Shown piece by piece: positions 36,008-44,113 of a stretch of DNA of 64,000 bases. Below the pieces are notes generated by a model. It did no database searches. It was not told where the DNA came from and saw nothing but the letters and a program-made list of their open reading frames with translations. Position numbers and translations under genes: made by a program. The first letter of the stretch is position 1; each line of letters begins with the position of its first letter. Source of the DNA: QHXN01 sp963785125 (GTDB lineage Bacteria > Acidobacteriota > Blastocatellia > Pyrinomonadales > Pyrinomonadaceae); assembly GCA_963785125.1 (NCBI GenBank), contig CAWATU010000007.1, positions 1,116,001-1,180,000 of the forward strand, given 5' to 3'.

Positions 36008-37822
36008 TCAAGCCTCTTTCTTTGGCCGCCGGTTGGAGGCCAGCACGCGCTTGCGCAGGCGGATGGACTTGGGCGTGACCTCGACCAGCTCGTCGTCGGC
36101 GATGAATTCGAGCGACTGTTCGAGCGAGAGGTCTTTGACGGGCACGAGCCGCATCGCCTCGTCGGCGGACGAGGCGCGCATGTTCGTCAGCTTCTTCTCG
36201 CGCACGATGTTGACATCCAAGTCCACGGCGCGTGCGTTCTCGCCGACGATCATCCCCTCGTAGACGCGCGTCGTCGGGCGGATGAACATCGTCCCGCGCT
36301 CCTGTAGGTTGAAGAGCGCGTAAGTCGTTGCGTCGCCCGCGCGGTCGGCGACGAGACTCCCGGTCGAGCGCCCGCGCATCGCCCCCTGCCACTCGCCCCA
36401 GCGCAGGAAGATCGTGTTCAAGAGTCCTGTCCCCTTCGTCTCCGTCAGGAACTCGCCGCGGAAGCCGATGAGGCCACGCGAAGGCGTCTCGAATTCAAGG
36501 CGGACGCGCCCCGTGCCGTGGTTGACCATCTTCGTCATCTGCCCCTTGCGCCGCCCCATCGCCTCGGTGACGACGCCGATGAACTCCTCGGGGCAGTCGA
36601 TGACGACCAGCTCAATCGGCTCAAGCGTCTTCCCGTCTTCCGAGCGCGTGATGACCTCCGGCTTCGAGACCTGTAGCTCGTAGCCCTCGCGTCGCATCAT
36701 CTCGATGAGGATGGAGAGTTGCAGCTCGCCGCGCCCCGAGACCTTGAACTGGTCGGGCGACTCGGTCTCGCTGACGCGGATGGCGACGTTGCTGAGCAGT
36801 TCGCGGTCGAGCCGCTCCTTGAGCTGGCGCGACGTGACGTACTTGCCTTCCGTCCCGGCGAACGGCGAGTTGTTGACGCCGAAGATCATCGAGATGGTCG
36901 GCTCGTCCACGGCGATGACCGGAAGCCCGCGCGGGTTGTCGGCGCTCGTCACCGTCTCGCCGATCTCGATGCCTTCGACGCCCGCGAGCGCGACGATCTC
37001 GCCGAACGACGCGCTCGCTATCGCCTCACGCTTCAAGCCCTCGAAGGCATACAGCTCTTTGATGCGCACCTTCTCGATAGACTTGTCGCGCTTGACGATG
37101 GCGACCGTCTCGCCCTGCGCAATCTCGCCCGAGAAGATGCGGCCGATGGCGAGCCGCCCGATGTACTCGTTGTAGTCGAGGTTGGCGACTAAGAGTTGCA
37201 GAGCGTCCTCGCGCACCTCGCGCGGCGGCGGGATGGTGCGCACGATCTCCTCGAAGAGCGGTCGTAAAGAATGCGACTCGTCGGCCAACTCCTTCTTCGC
37301 CACGCCGTCGCGCGAGACCGCATAGAGCACAGGGAAGTCGATCTGCTCGTCCGTCGCGTCGAGGTCGATGAAGAGGTCGTAGATGTCGTTGACGACCTCC
37401 TCGGGCCGCGCGTCCTGCCGGTCGATCTTGTTGACGACGACGATGGCCGGCAAGCGAGCCTCCAAAGCCTTCCTCAACACGAAACGCGTCTGCGGCAGCG
37501 GCCCCTCGGCCGCATCCACCAAAAGCATCACGCCGTCCACCATCTTCAGCACGCGCTCGACCTCGCCGCCGAAGTCTGCGTGACCCGGCGTGTCGAGGAT
37601 GTTGATCTTCACGCCGGCGAACCTGACGGACGTGTTCTTCGCCATGATGGTGATGCCGCGCTCGCGTTCCAAGTCCATCGAGTCCATCACGCGCTCGGCG
37701 TGCTGCTCGTTCTCGCGCCACGTCCCCGACTGGTTGAGCATGGCGTCCACCAGCGTCGTCTTCCCATGATCGACGTGCGCGATGATGGCGATGTTTCTAA
37801 CGTCTTCTCTCTCTTTGTGCAT
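36008..37822 (-). CDS. typA: Ribosome-associated GTPase TypA/BipA
   Basis: Translational GTPase acting on the ribosome during assembly and stress. G1 AHVDHGKTTLVDAM near 15-28, the switch region ERERGITIMAKN, G3 DTPGHADFGGEV, G4 VVNKIDRQDARP. Then EF-Tu-like domain II (EYIGRLAIGRIFSGEIAQGE), two EF-G-like domains and the BipA-specific end with RGTMFIRPTTRVYEGMIVGE and SLEQSLEFIADDELVEVTPK. 604 residues, full length. Monocistronic. The stop lies 26 bases from the nested palindromic element. Confidence 0.97.
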   Translation of the reverse strand: MHKEREDVRNIAIIAHVDHGKTTLVDAMLNQSGTWRENEQHAERVMDSMDLERERGITIMAKNTSVRFAGVKINILDTPGHADFGGEVERVLKMVDGVMLLVDAAEGPLPQTRFVLRKALEARLPAIVVVNKIDRQDARPEEVVNDIYDLFIDLDATDEQIDFPVLYAVSRDGVAKKELADESHSLRPLFEEIVRTIPPPREVREDALQLLVANLDYNEYIGRLAIGRIFSGEIAQGETVAIVKRDKSIEKVRIKELYAFEGLKREAIASASFGEIVALAGVEGIEIGETVTSADNPRGLPVIAVDEPTISMIFGVNNSPFAGTEGKYVTSRQLKERLDRELLSNVAIRVSETESPDQFKVSGRGELQLSILIEMMRREGYELQVSKPEVITRSEDGKTLEPIELVVIDCPEEFIGVVTEAMGRRKGQMTKMVNHGTGRVRLEFETPSRGLIGFRGEFLTETKGTGLLNTIFLRWGEWQGAMRGRSTGSLVADRAGDATTYALFNLQERGTMFIRPTTRVYEGMIVGENARAVDLDVNIVREKKLTNMRASSADEAMRLVPVKDLSLEQSLEFIADDELVEVTPKSIRLRKRVLASNRRPKKEA

Positions 37823-38047
37823 AGATACTTCCCCGGCCGAGCGCGCCGCGACGTTCCCGGAACACCCGGCCGCCCCCTTGTCTAAAATTGCCTGAAATTT
37901 CGGGCTGAAATTAAAAGGAAATTGTACCTTGACGGGTGTCCCCGTGTCACCCGCTGCGGCTTCAACGCTGCCGCGGCCCGGGCACTTGCCTCGTCGCCGG
38001 CCGTGAGGGCGAGGGGCGCAAGGGGGAGCCGGGTGAGGACAAATTTT

Positions 38048-38392
38048 TCACTTCCGCAGGAGGGGTTTTTTCTTCTCGGCCGGCGCCTTCAGTATCTTCA
38101 GAACTTCCTCCAGAAATCTGCGCCTGGATTCGTAAGGCGAGTAGCCGCAACCGAATTGGTAGACGACGACCTCTTCGAGTTCGGCATCACTTAAGGGTAG
38201 CCGCAAAAGCTCTTCGAGCTGCTCGGTCGTCTTCCGCAGCCCTTCGGACGTGTCCTCAGCCTTGTACTGCCTGACGACCGTCTCGAAATTCGGCTCGACG
38301 CTTCCCCAGTAAAAAGCCTTCGGCCAGTATTGAAAGAAGTAGCCGCCCAAAAACTGGCCCAGGTCGTAATACTTCTGCGAGTAATCAATCAT
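38048..38392 (-). CDS. Putative CdiI-type immunity protein for the adjacent toxin
   Basis: 114 residues, cytoplasmic. The pattern YDLGQFLGGYFFQYWPKAF near the start, a central helix (RKTTEQLEELLRLPLSDAEL) and VYQFGCGYSPYESRRRFLEE resemble the contact-dependent-inhibition immunity family (CdiI_2). It starts 13 bases after the toxin stop on the same strand, the usual toxin-immunity order. By family knowledge such proteins bind and block the cognate toxin domain. Assignment rests on pattern and position, not on a search. Confidence 0.78.
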   Translation of the reverse strand: MIDYSQKYYDLGQFLGGYFFQYWPKAFYWGSVEPNFETVVRQYKAEDTSEGLRKTTEQLEELLRLPLSDAELEEVVVYQFGCGYSPYESRRRFLEEVLKILKAPAEKKKPLLRK

Positions 38393-38405
38393 GCGCTCGG
38401 TTCTC

Positions 38406-40433
38406 TCACTTGATAATGGGGAACGAGGTTAAGACGTGCCAGCCTTGCGCGGTATTGTCCCGCGCTATGATTACGCGGACTTTTGAACTGACGGTGCTCC
38501 CGCTTCTGCCCCGCATCACGACGATGCCGGCGGGCTCTCCCATGTCTATTTCCAGACGGAGCGGCCTGCCGCTTCCACCTTTCAGCCAGTCGTCGATTTG
38601 GCTCCGGTAAGTTTTCACGACCTGCATCTGCGCTCGGTTGGCTAACACCTTGTCGTAGAACGAGGACGCGAACGGCTCGCCGCGTAGCTCGGGGTCGTTG
38701 GTCAACCGATTGCGCAGCCACCTCTCGGTCTTCCCGACGTGCTGCTCGACCGTGTGGCCGCCGAGCAACTCGTACGCGTCGATGTCTCTGCGGCCGCCGT
38801 TTATCCTCTCGACCGTTTCGGTGACCGTGTCCCCGAGTTCGGCGACCATGTCGTTGCCGAAGCGGTTGTGCATCTGCGCGAGGAAGTCTTTCAGCTCCTC
38901 CGCCTTCCCCTCCGCCGCCAGTTTGGCGACCGTCTCCTTCGCCTCCCTGACGACCTGCGGGTCTATCAGGTTGCCGCTGCTTGAGAAGACTTGTCGGGCG
39001 GAAGTCTGCAACGGCTTGATGAGATCGTCGAGCTGCTTCCACTCACCCGACTGCATGATGATGGACGTGCCGTCCGTCGTCACCGCAACCCTGAAGCCCG
39101 GCGGCACGATGGGAATCCTGCCCGCCGTATTCTTAATCGTCTCGGCGACCTCTTTGCCCTTGTTGACCAGAGCGGTCGCGTACCGCGTCCCCTTCAGCGC
39201 GCGCAGCAGCAGTCCCGTCCCCTTGCCCAGGGCCAGTTCGACAAGCGCCGCGCCGACGACGCGCCCCGCCTTCTCCGCTACGTCCGACACGTCCTCTGTG
39301 AAGACGAGGTCGTAACCCGCCTGCTTGAGATTCTCGTAAATCTTCAAGAGGTCTTCGCGGCTGAGATTTGCCAGAACCTCGACGGCCTCCTTGATGCCCT
39401 TGAGCGTGCCGACGGGGTCGCTGATCATCTGCCAGTTGGACTTGAGCGTGTCCCACGCGCCCTCGAACACGCCCTGAGCGAAGCGGTTGTGCGCGAGGTT
39501 CGCGACCGTCTCGTTCACGACCTCCATGTCGGCGGTGAACTTCTCGCGCACGCCGATGAAGACGTGGTGCAGCTTGAGCAGGTTCTCGACGCTCAGGTCA
39601 AAGTCGGCGCGTCCGCCCTGCACGCTCAGGTTCTCCACCCGCACGCCGCGCGACTTCGCGAGCGACAGAATCTCCCTCACCTTGTCGCCGTAGAGTCCGG
39701 TCTGCTCATAGCCGTAGGTCTTCTGGATGTAAGAGAGCAGGGCGAGGTCTTCGCCGCTGTAGTCGGCGGTGTTGAGGAGGTTGACAGAGACGTGTCTGAG
39801 GTCGCGCAGCTTGCTCGGCGTGCCGAAAGAGGAGGGCAGAATCTGCGCGTTGCGCAGCAGCTCCTCCATCCTCCGACGCTCGTAAGCCGCGTTGTCAACG
39901 ATCTGCCTTCGGGCGACAGTGCCGCCCCCGCCCGACGCCGCGTAGTCCCTGCCGCCGTGCAGCCTGCCGCCGTTGGACTCGTAGCGACGCTGGAGGCGCT
40001 GTAGGACTTCGCGCTCATCTGTGAGGTCGTAACTTAGCGTCTGACCCGTCAGGTCATCTCTTCTGATGTTGAGGCCGTTGCCGGGCGAAGGGTCGTCCGC
40101 GACCGTTTTGAACTTGATGCCCGAGTTCTCAAACATGCGGACGAACTCTTCCTGCTCCGCCGTGCCGTCGAGTCCGGCCTCGCTGGCGGCCTGACGCAGG
40201 ATTCGTCTGAGCAACTCTTTCGGGTCTTCGCCCGCCCTGGCCTGCACGGACACGCTCCTGGGAACCTGGAACCTCGGGTCGGTGTTGGCGGAGAGGCGTT
40301 GCGCGTTTGCCGCCAGCGCCGTCTCCTCGCCCTCGACCTGTGCAGCGACTTCCCCGAGCGGCTGTTCGCCTGCCGACGTGACGTTGAGGTAGTCCAAAAA
40401 CTGTTGACTGTCTCCGCCGATTTTAACGCCCAT
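38406..40433 (-). CDS. Polymorphic toxin with C-terminal bacterial RNase A-like domain
   Basis: 675 residues; the ATG at 40433 has a good GGAGG site nine bases upstream. The last ~120 residues match the RNase A-like CdiA-CT pattern: LGGHTVEQHVGKTERWLRNR (H560, H565, K568), an ASSFYDKVLANRAQM helix, DDWLKGGSGRPLRLEID, a SSKVRVIIARDN strand and the final HVLTSFPIIK (T669, F671). Relatives cut RNA in target cells. Residues 1-550 are an unknown helical trunk with a hydrophobic stretch near 400 (VVGAALVELALGKGTGLLLR), as in pre-toxin regions. No signal peptide, Rhs, FHA-repeat, LXG or WXG motif was seen. Confidence 0.8.
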   Translation of the reverse strand: MGVKIGGDSQQFLDYLNVTSAGEQPLGEVAAQVEGEETALAANAQRLSANTDPRFQVPRSVSVQARAGEDPKELLRRILRQAASEAGLDGTAEQEEFVRMFENSGIKFKTVADDPSPGNGLNIRRDDLTGQTLSYDLTDEREVLQRLQRRYESNGGRLHGGRDYAASGGGGTVARRQIVDNAAYERRRMEELLRNAQILPSSFGTPSKLRDLRHVSVNLLNTADYSGEDLALLSYIQKTYGYEQTGLYGDKVREILSLAKSRGVRVENLSVQGGRADFDLSVENLLKLHHVFIGVREKFTADMEVVNETVANLAHNRFAQGVFEGAWDTLKSNWQMISDPVGTLKGIKEAVEVLANLSREDLLKIYENLKQAGYDLVFTEDVSDVAEKAGRVVGAALVELALGKGTGLLLRALKGTRYATALVNKGKEVAETIKNTAGRIPIVPPGFRVAVTTDGTSIIMQSGEWKQLDDLIKPLQTSARQVFSSSGNLIDPQVVREAKETVAKLAAEGKAEELKDFLAQMHNRFGNDMVAELGDTVTETVERINGGRRDIDAYELLGGHTVEQHVGKTERWLRNRLTNDPELRGEPFASSFYDKVLANRAQMQVVKTYRSQIDDWLKGGSGRPLRLEIDMGEPAGIVVMRGRSGSTVSSKVRVIIARDNTAQGWHVLTSFPIIK

Positions 40434-40523
40434 GTGAAGCCTCCTGCTCGCGTCCGTCTACATAAGGGTCTCTCTAATATTTATCAGAGATTTGACGCAA
40501 AAGTTTCGCGCCCGACGACCAGA

Positions 40524-40985
40524 TCACCGCCTCAACGCCCCGGCCTGCCTGAGCGCCTCGTACAGCACAATACCCACGGACGTGGCGAGGTTGAGGCTGC
40601 GCACGCGCGGGTTCGCCATCGGGATCGTCAGGCAGTGCTCCCTGTTCGCGCGCAGGAGTTCGTCGGGCAGCCCGCGCGTCTCCGGCCCGAAGACGAGGCA
40701 GTCGCCTTCTTCGAAAGACCACTCGGCGTAAGACGCCTCGGCCTTCGTCGTGAAGTAGAGCAGGCGCGCGCCCGGGAGTGTTTGTTTAAGTGCTTCGAGG
40801 TCGCGGTGTCGGTGCAGCTCGACCTCGGGCCAGTAGTCGAGCCCCGCACGCCGCACCGCGCGGTCGTCGAGACGGAAGCCCGTCACGCCCACGACGTGCA
40901 GCGGCGTGCGCGTCGCCGCGCACAGGCGCGCAACGTTACCCGTGTTGGGTGGTATCTCCGGCTCGACGAGCGCGACGTGGAACAT
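40524..40985 (-). CDS. trmL: tRNA (cytidine/uridine-34 2'-O)-methyltransferase TrmL
   Basis: SPOUT-class methyltransferase that modifies the wobble ribose of leucine tRNAs. 153 residues with HVALVEPEIPPNTGNVARLC at the start, DYWPEVELHRHRD, CLVFGPETRGLPDELL and the trefoil-knot SAM motif IPMANPRVRSLNLATSVGIV. All conserved blocks are present. The start abuts an inverted repeat. It lies upstream of the toxin gene on the same strand with a 90-base gap. Confidence 0.95.
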   Translation of the reverse strand: MFHVALVEPEIPPNTGNVARLCAATRTPLHVVGVTGFRLDDRAVRRAGLDYWPEVELHRHRDLEALKQTLPGARLLYFTTKAEASYAEWSFEEGDCLVFGPETRGLPDELLRANREHCLTIPMANPRVRSLNLATSVGIVLYEALRQAGALRR

Positions 40986-40993
40986 GGAAGGCT

Positions 40994-41128
40994 GTTAGCT
41001 GTCGGCTGTTGTCTATGAGCTTCGTTGTTAATGAAGCCCGAATGATTGTCTGACGTGAGTAACGTGGAGGCAAGCGCTCGTGAAGGCGGAAGGTATGATG
41101 AGGTCGAAGCTCACAGCCGACGGCTAAC
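40994..41128. repeat. Heptamer inverted repeat (GGCTGTT/AGCTGTC word), long loop
   Basis: Left arm about 40994-41024 (GTTAGCTGTCGGCTGT and TATGAGCTTCG) pairs with the right arm 41105-41128 (CGAAGCTCACAGCCGACGGC). The 80-base loop shows no gene. It sits directly upstream of trmL. Confidence 0.75.
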
Positions 41129-41147
41129 GATTAAGGGCTCCAAAAAT

Positions 41148-41185
41148 AATTTGGACGGCGTGCATCGGATGCATCCGCCGTCCTA
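41148..41185 (-). terminator. Terminator hairpin of the histone-like gene
   Basis: GGACGGCG pairs with CGCCGTCC around a TGCATC/GATGCA inner stem (41153-41183). On the minus strand it is followed by AAATTATTTTTGG. It lies 73 bases past the histone-like stop. Confidence 0.7.
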
Positions 41186-41255
41186 ATTAACGCCCTCGCG
41201 GGCGAAGGGGGTTGTGTGCGCGATTGAAGATTGCGCATACTCCCCTTGGCTTAAA

Positions 41256-41372
41256 CTACCTCTTCTTCGAGCCGCCCTTCTTGGCGCCCTTTTTCGCGCC
41301 GCCCGCGGCCTTCTTCGCTCCGCCCTTAGCTGCCTTCTTCGCTCCGCCCTTAGCTGCCTTCTTGGTTGCCAT
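41256..41372 (-). CDS. Lys/Ala/Gly-rich histone H1-like peptide (38 aa)
   Basis: Too short for ordinary calling. ATG at 41372 with GGAGCAGG about nine bases upstream. The product is almost only Lys, Ala and Gly: MATKKAAKGG, then a second AKKAAKGG repeat, AKKAAGGAKKGAKKGG and a basic end SKKR. This is the composition of bacterial histone H1-like tails (AlgP, HctB and related), which bind DNA without sequence preference. It is near the shortest of such proteins. A terminator follows, so it is a single-gene unit. Role in nucleoid compaction is inference. Confidence 0.72.
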   Translation of the reverse strand: MATKKAAKGGAKKAAKGGAKKAAGGAKKGAKKGGSKKR

Positions 41373-41522
41373 AAGCTGTACCTGCTCCTTTTTTGGTTTG
41401 ACGTTCCTTACCACAAGATGCTGTGTTGATTTTCATCTTGTGGCCTAGACTGAAAAGCGCACAACATGTTGGGATTTATAAACAGATTAAAAAAAGAAGT
41501 CAATAACTTAATGCGCTCACGC

Positions 41523-41575
41523 AAAAAAAAATTTCGCGAGCGAAGATGAGTTGAACGCTCATCTTCGCTCGCGAA
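41523..41575 (-). terminator. Terminator of the pilus operon
   Basis: Perfect 18-bp stem 41533-41550/41558-41575 (TTCGCGAGCGAAGATGAG and complement). On the minus strand it runs into a long T tract (complement of A9 at 41523). It is 58 bases past the pseudopilin stop. Confidence 0.92.
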
Positions 41576-41632
41576 CGTGTTGCGTGTGACGTGCGAGACT
41601 CTTTCAACCGCGTCGCGCGACGCGGAGCGGAC

Positions 41633-42298
41633 TCATCTGAAGAAGGGTGTGAAGACCCAACGGTCGTGTCGCTCGATGCCGTAGTAGGTGATGATTGACT
41701 CGCGACGGCTGCGGCTCGCCACGCCGATGAAGGGGCCGCTGCTGGAGAGCGAAGAGTCCTCACCGCCGTCGTCGTCGCTGCTGCTGCTGCCCGAGCCGAT
41801 GCCGGTGACGAGGCCAGTGAGTTGCGGAAGTTGAATACCGCTCAGCGCAGGGTCGTTCGTCGCGGTCGGCGTGCGACCGTCGGCATACTCGCTGATGTCG
41901 CGGATGAAGCGGATGAGTGCCTCGTCCCTCAACTTGACGGTGCGCCACTCGCCGCTCTCGGAGAGCGGGTCGCGCGCGGCGCTGGCGCGCAGCACCTTGA
42001 CCTTCTTTGTGCGGCCGGGGGGCGTCACGCCTTCGAGCAGTTCATCCATCGAGTTCGGCGGCTGCTTCGTGGGGTTCATGGTGATGTACATGCGGATGGC
42101 CTCGGCGACCTCCTCGCCGCGGGCGATGGCTTCGAGTTCCCGCTCGCGGCGCGCCTGCTGGCGGATGCTCGGCGCGGCGGTCATCACGGCGATCATGAGC
42201 AGCGTCATCACCGCGAGCAGCGCGATGAGCGCGTAGCCGTGCTCGCGCGAGCCTCGCCGGGCCGGGTCGCGTTCCTGCTTTGCGTGTTGTGCCGTCAT
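41633..42298 (-). CDS. Pseudopilin-like type II secretion/type IV pilus protein
   Basis: 221 residues from the ATG at 42298. A basic leader (RRGSREHG) precedes a hydrophobic helix YALIALLAVMTLLMIAVMTA and an amphipathic extension (ARRERELEAIARGEEVAEAI), the class III prepilin layout. The residue five after the cleavage Gly is not Glu, so it is a minor or atypical pilin. The globular part has NPTKQPPNSMDELLEGVTPP, as in GspG-like proteins, and a Ser/Asp-rich loop (GSGSSSSDDDGGEDSS). Last gene of the pilNOP operon. Confidence 0.8.
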   Translation of the reverse strand: MTAQHAKQERDPARRGSREHGYALIALLAVMTLLMIAVMTAAPSIRQQARRERELEAIARGEEVAEAIRMYITMNPTKQPPNSMDELLEGVTPPGRTKKVKVLRASAARDPLSESGEWRTVKLRDEALIRFIRDISEYADGRTPTATNDPALSGIQLPQLTGLVTGIGSGSSSSDDDGGEDSSLSSSGPFIGVASRSRRESIITYYGIERHDRWVFTPFFR

Positions 42299-42326
42299 CG
42301 AATCCGTCCGCGGTACCGTCGGGGCT

Positions 42327-43265
42327 TTATGGCTCTTCGTCGCCGTCTTCGGAGGGCGGCGGGGGCTGGATCGAGCCGGGGGCGCGACCGGGCGCGCCGG
42401 CCGTGCCACGCGCGTCCACGAAGGGCATCGAGTGCTTGATGTTCAATTCCTTGTCCACGACCTCGACGCCCTTCTCCGAGATGTCGGTGACGCGGAAGCG
42501 CCCCTCGACGAGGTCGCCCTGACGGACGCTGTAGAGTTCGCCCTTGCCGTCCTTGAGGACGGCCGTGTTCGCGCCCGGGCGCGGGCGCTTGAGGAAGCCG
42601 ATGTAGGTGTAGGTCGGCGCCGGCGCCGGCATAACGTTGAGCGTCGCCTCGTTGGAGTAGAGCGTGCCGTCGGGCGTCTGCACCTTGACGGTGCGCACGC
42701 CGGGGCTGGAGATGAGCGCGGCCGGGATGTTGGCCGAGAGCTGCTGCGGGCTCTTGTACTGCGTCGGTAGCTCCTGACCGTTGACGTAGATGCGGGCGCC
42801 GGCGCCGAACTTGTCGCCCGAGACCTGGAGCGTGAAGCCGGCCTGACGCGCGAAGACGCTCTGCGGCATGAGCCCGGCCAGCATCCACGGCGGCGGCGGC
42901 GCGGGCGTCGGCGTGGGCACGACAGGCTCGGGCGTCGGCAGCGGCGGCGGCTTGACGTAGAAGGCGAAGATGTTGCGGCCCGTGGCGTCGCCGAGGAAGG
43001 GCTCGGGGCAGCAGACGATGGGCACGGTGTCGGCGATAGAGATTTCGAGGTCGGTCGCGGCCGAGTTGGGCGCCCGCTGCTGCACGGTCGAGGTGCGCGC
43101 GCCGCCGGACTTTGCGTTCGTGTTGACGTTGACAGTGGTCGTCGTCGCCGGCTTCGAAGGGCCGGAGAACATGTAGAAGATGAGGAGGAGGGCAAGGATC
43201 GGCAGCGCGATGGCCGCGATCATCTTGTTGCGCTCCGCCGGCGTCTTTCCTTCAAAGAGTGCCAT
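42327..43265 (-). CDS. PilP/GspC-like protein with IPT/TIG-like domain
   Basis: 312 residues. One N-terminal transmembrane helix (MIAAIALPILALLLIFYMFS), then Thr/Asn linker. NIFAFYVKPPPLPTPEPV is the HR-type lead typical of PilP/GspC inner-membrane platform proteins. Residues about 130-215 form an IPT/TIG-like Ig domain (MPQSVFARQAGFTLQVSGDK, then RTVKVQTPDGTLYSNEATLN). The end has GELYSVRQGDLVEGRFRVTD, the PilP/GspC homology region. Position after pilO supports a PilP role linking the inner platform to a secretin, though no pilQ is nearby. Confidence 0.78.
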   Translation of the reverse strand: MALFEGKTPAERNKMIAAIALPILALLLIFYMFSGPSKPATTTTVNVNTNAKSGGARTSTVQQRAPNSAATDLEISIADTVPIVCCPEPFLGDATGRNIFAFYVKPPPLPTPEPVVPTPTPAPPPPWMLAGLMPQSVFARQAGFTLQVSGDKFGAGARIYVNGQELPTQYKSPQQLSANIPAALISSPGVRTVKVQTPDGTLYSNEATLNVMPAPAPTYTYIGFLKRPRPGANTAVLKDGKGELYSVRQGDLVEGRFRVTDISEKGVEVVDKELNIKHSMPFVDARGTAGAPGRAPGSIQPPPPSEDGDEEP

Positions 43266-43274
43266 GACTTTTAA

Positions 43275-44111
43275 CTACTGCGCCTCCGCGGCGGAGGAGG
43301 AGACGGCCGCGCGCCGGAAGTACGTGGCCATGTCGAGGCGCAGGCTGACGAGCGCGCCGCGCGTGGGCGTCTGCGGCGGCGGCTGCGCGCCCGGCATCGC
43401 GCCGTTGGTGACGGGAGGCACGAGTTGCTCGGCCGCGTTCGTGTCGGACACGCCTTCAAGCTCGACCGTGTTGATGACGATGAACTGGCGGCGGTCGCCT
43501 TCGATGTCGCGGATGAAGCGGCGGAGGTTCGGGTAGGCGCCCTCGACCGTGAGCGTGACGCCGATGCCGGGGAAGATGCTCTGCACGACGCGTTGCGCGC
43601 TCTGCTCACCCGAGCCCTGACGGCGGGCGCGCTGTGCGTTCTCGTCGCCGGGCACGACCTCCTGCAACTGCGTAAAGTTGATGCCGCCGCTGATGCGTAA
43701 GGAGTTCTTGGTGATGAGCCGGTTCAGCTCTTCGATGAGGGTCTTCGTGCCGCTCGACGCGACGCCGAGGTGGCCCGTCTCGAACTCTTCGAGGCTCGTC
43801 ATGATTTCGGAGACGCGCTGCGCGGTGTCCTTGCTCGACCCGAGGTTGTTCTGCTGGCTCAGGACCAGGCGCTCCACGTCGCCCTTCTCCGTCTCAAGCG
43901 AAGTCCTGCGCGACTGCTGCGGGACGAGGAGAGAGAGATATGCGAGCACCGCGGCGAGCAGGAGCAGCGCGGCGCAGGCGAGCGCGACGAACTCGGGCAA
44001 GCCGACGGGGCCGCGCCGGCGCGTGGCGCGGAACGTGTCGAGGCGCGTGCGCAGGGCCGCGGCGCGCGCGCCGCTCCCACCCGTGCCCGGGACTGCGGTG
44101 TCGTTCTTCAA
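43275..44111 (-). CDS. pilO: Pilus alignment protein PilO-like
   Basis: About 278 residues. The start is taken as a TTG at 44111, just past the pilN stop, because no ATG or GTG gives the right N-terminus; the longer ORF start overlaps pilN. One transmembrane helix (FVALACAALLLLAAVLAYLS), a coiled coil (TSLETEKGDVERLVLSQQNN) and a ferredoxin-like end with VTLTVEGAYPNLRRFIRDIE, the PilO signature. Interacts with PilN in the inner membrane by family knowledge. Confidence 0.83.
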   Translation of the reverse strand: MKNDTAVPGTGGSGARAAALRTRLDTFRATRRRGPVGLPEFVALACAALLLLAAVLAYLSLLVPQQSRRTSLETEKGDVERLVLSQQNNLGSSKDTAQRVSEIMTSLEEFETGHLGVASSGTKTLIEELNRLITKNSLRISGGINFTQLQEVVPGDENAQRARRQGSGEQSAQRVVQSIFPGIGVTLTVEGAYPNLRRFIRDIEGDRRQFIVINTVELEGVSDTNAAEQLVPPVTNGAMPGAQPPPQTPTRGALVSLRLDMATYFRRAAVSSSAAEAQ

Positions 44112-44113
44112 AG

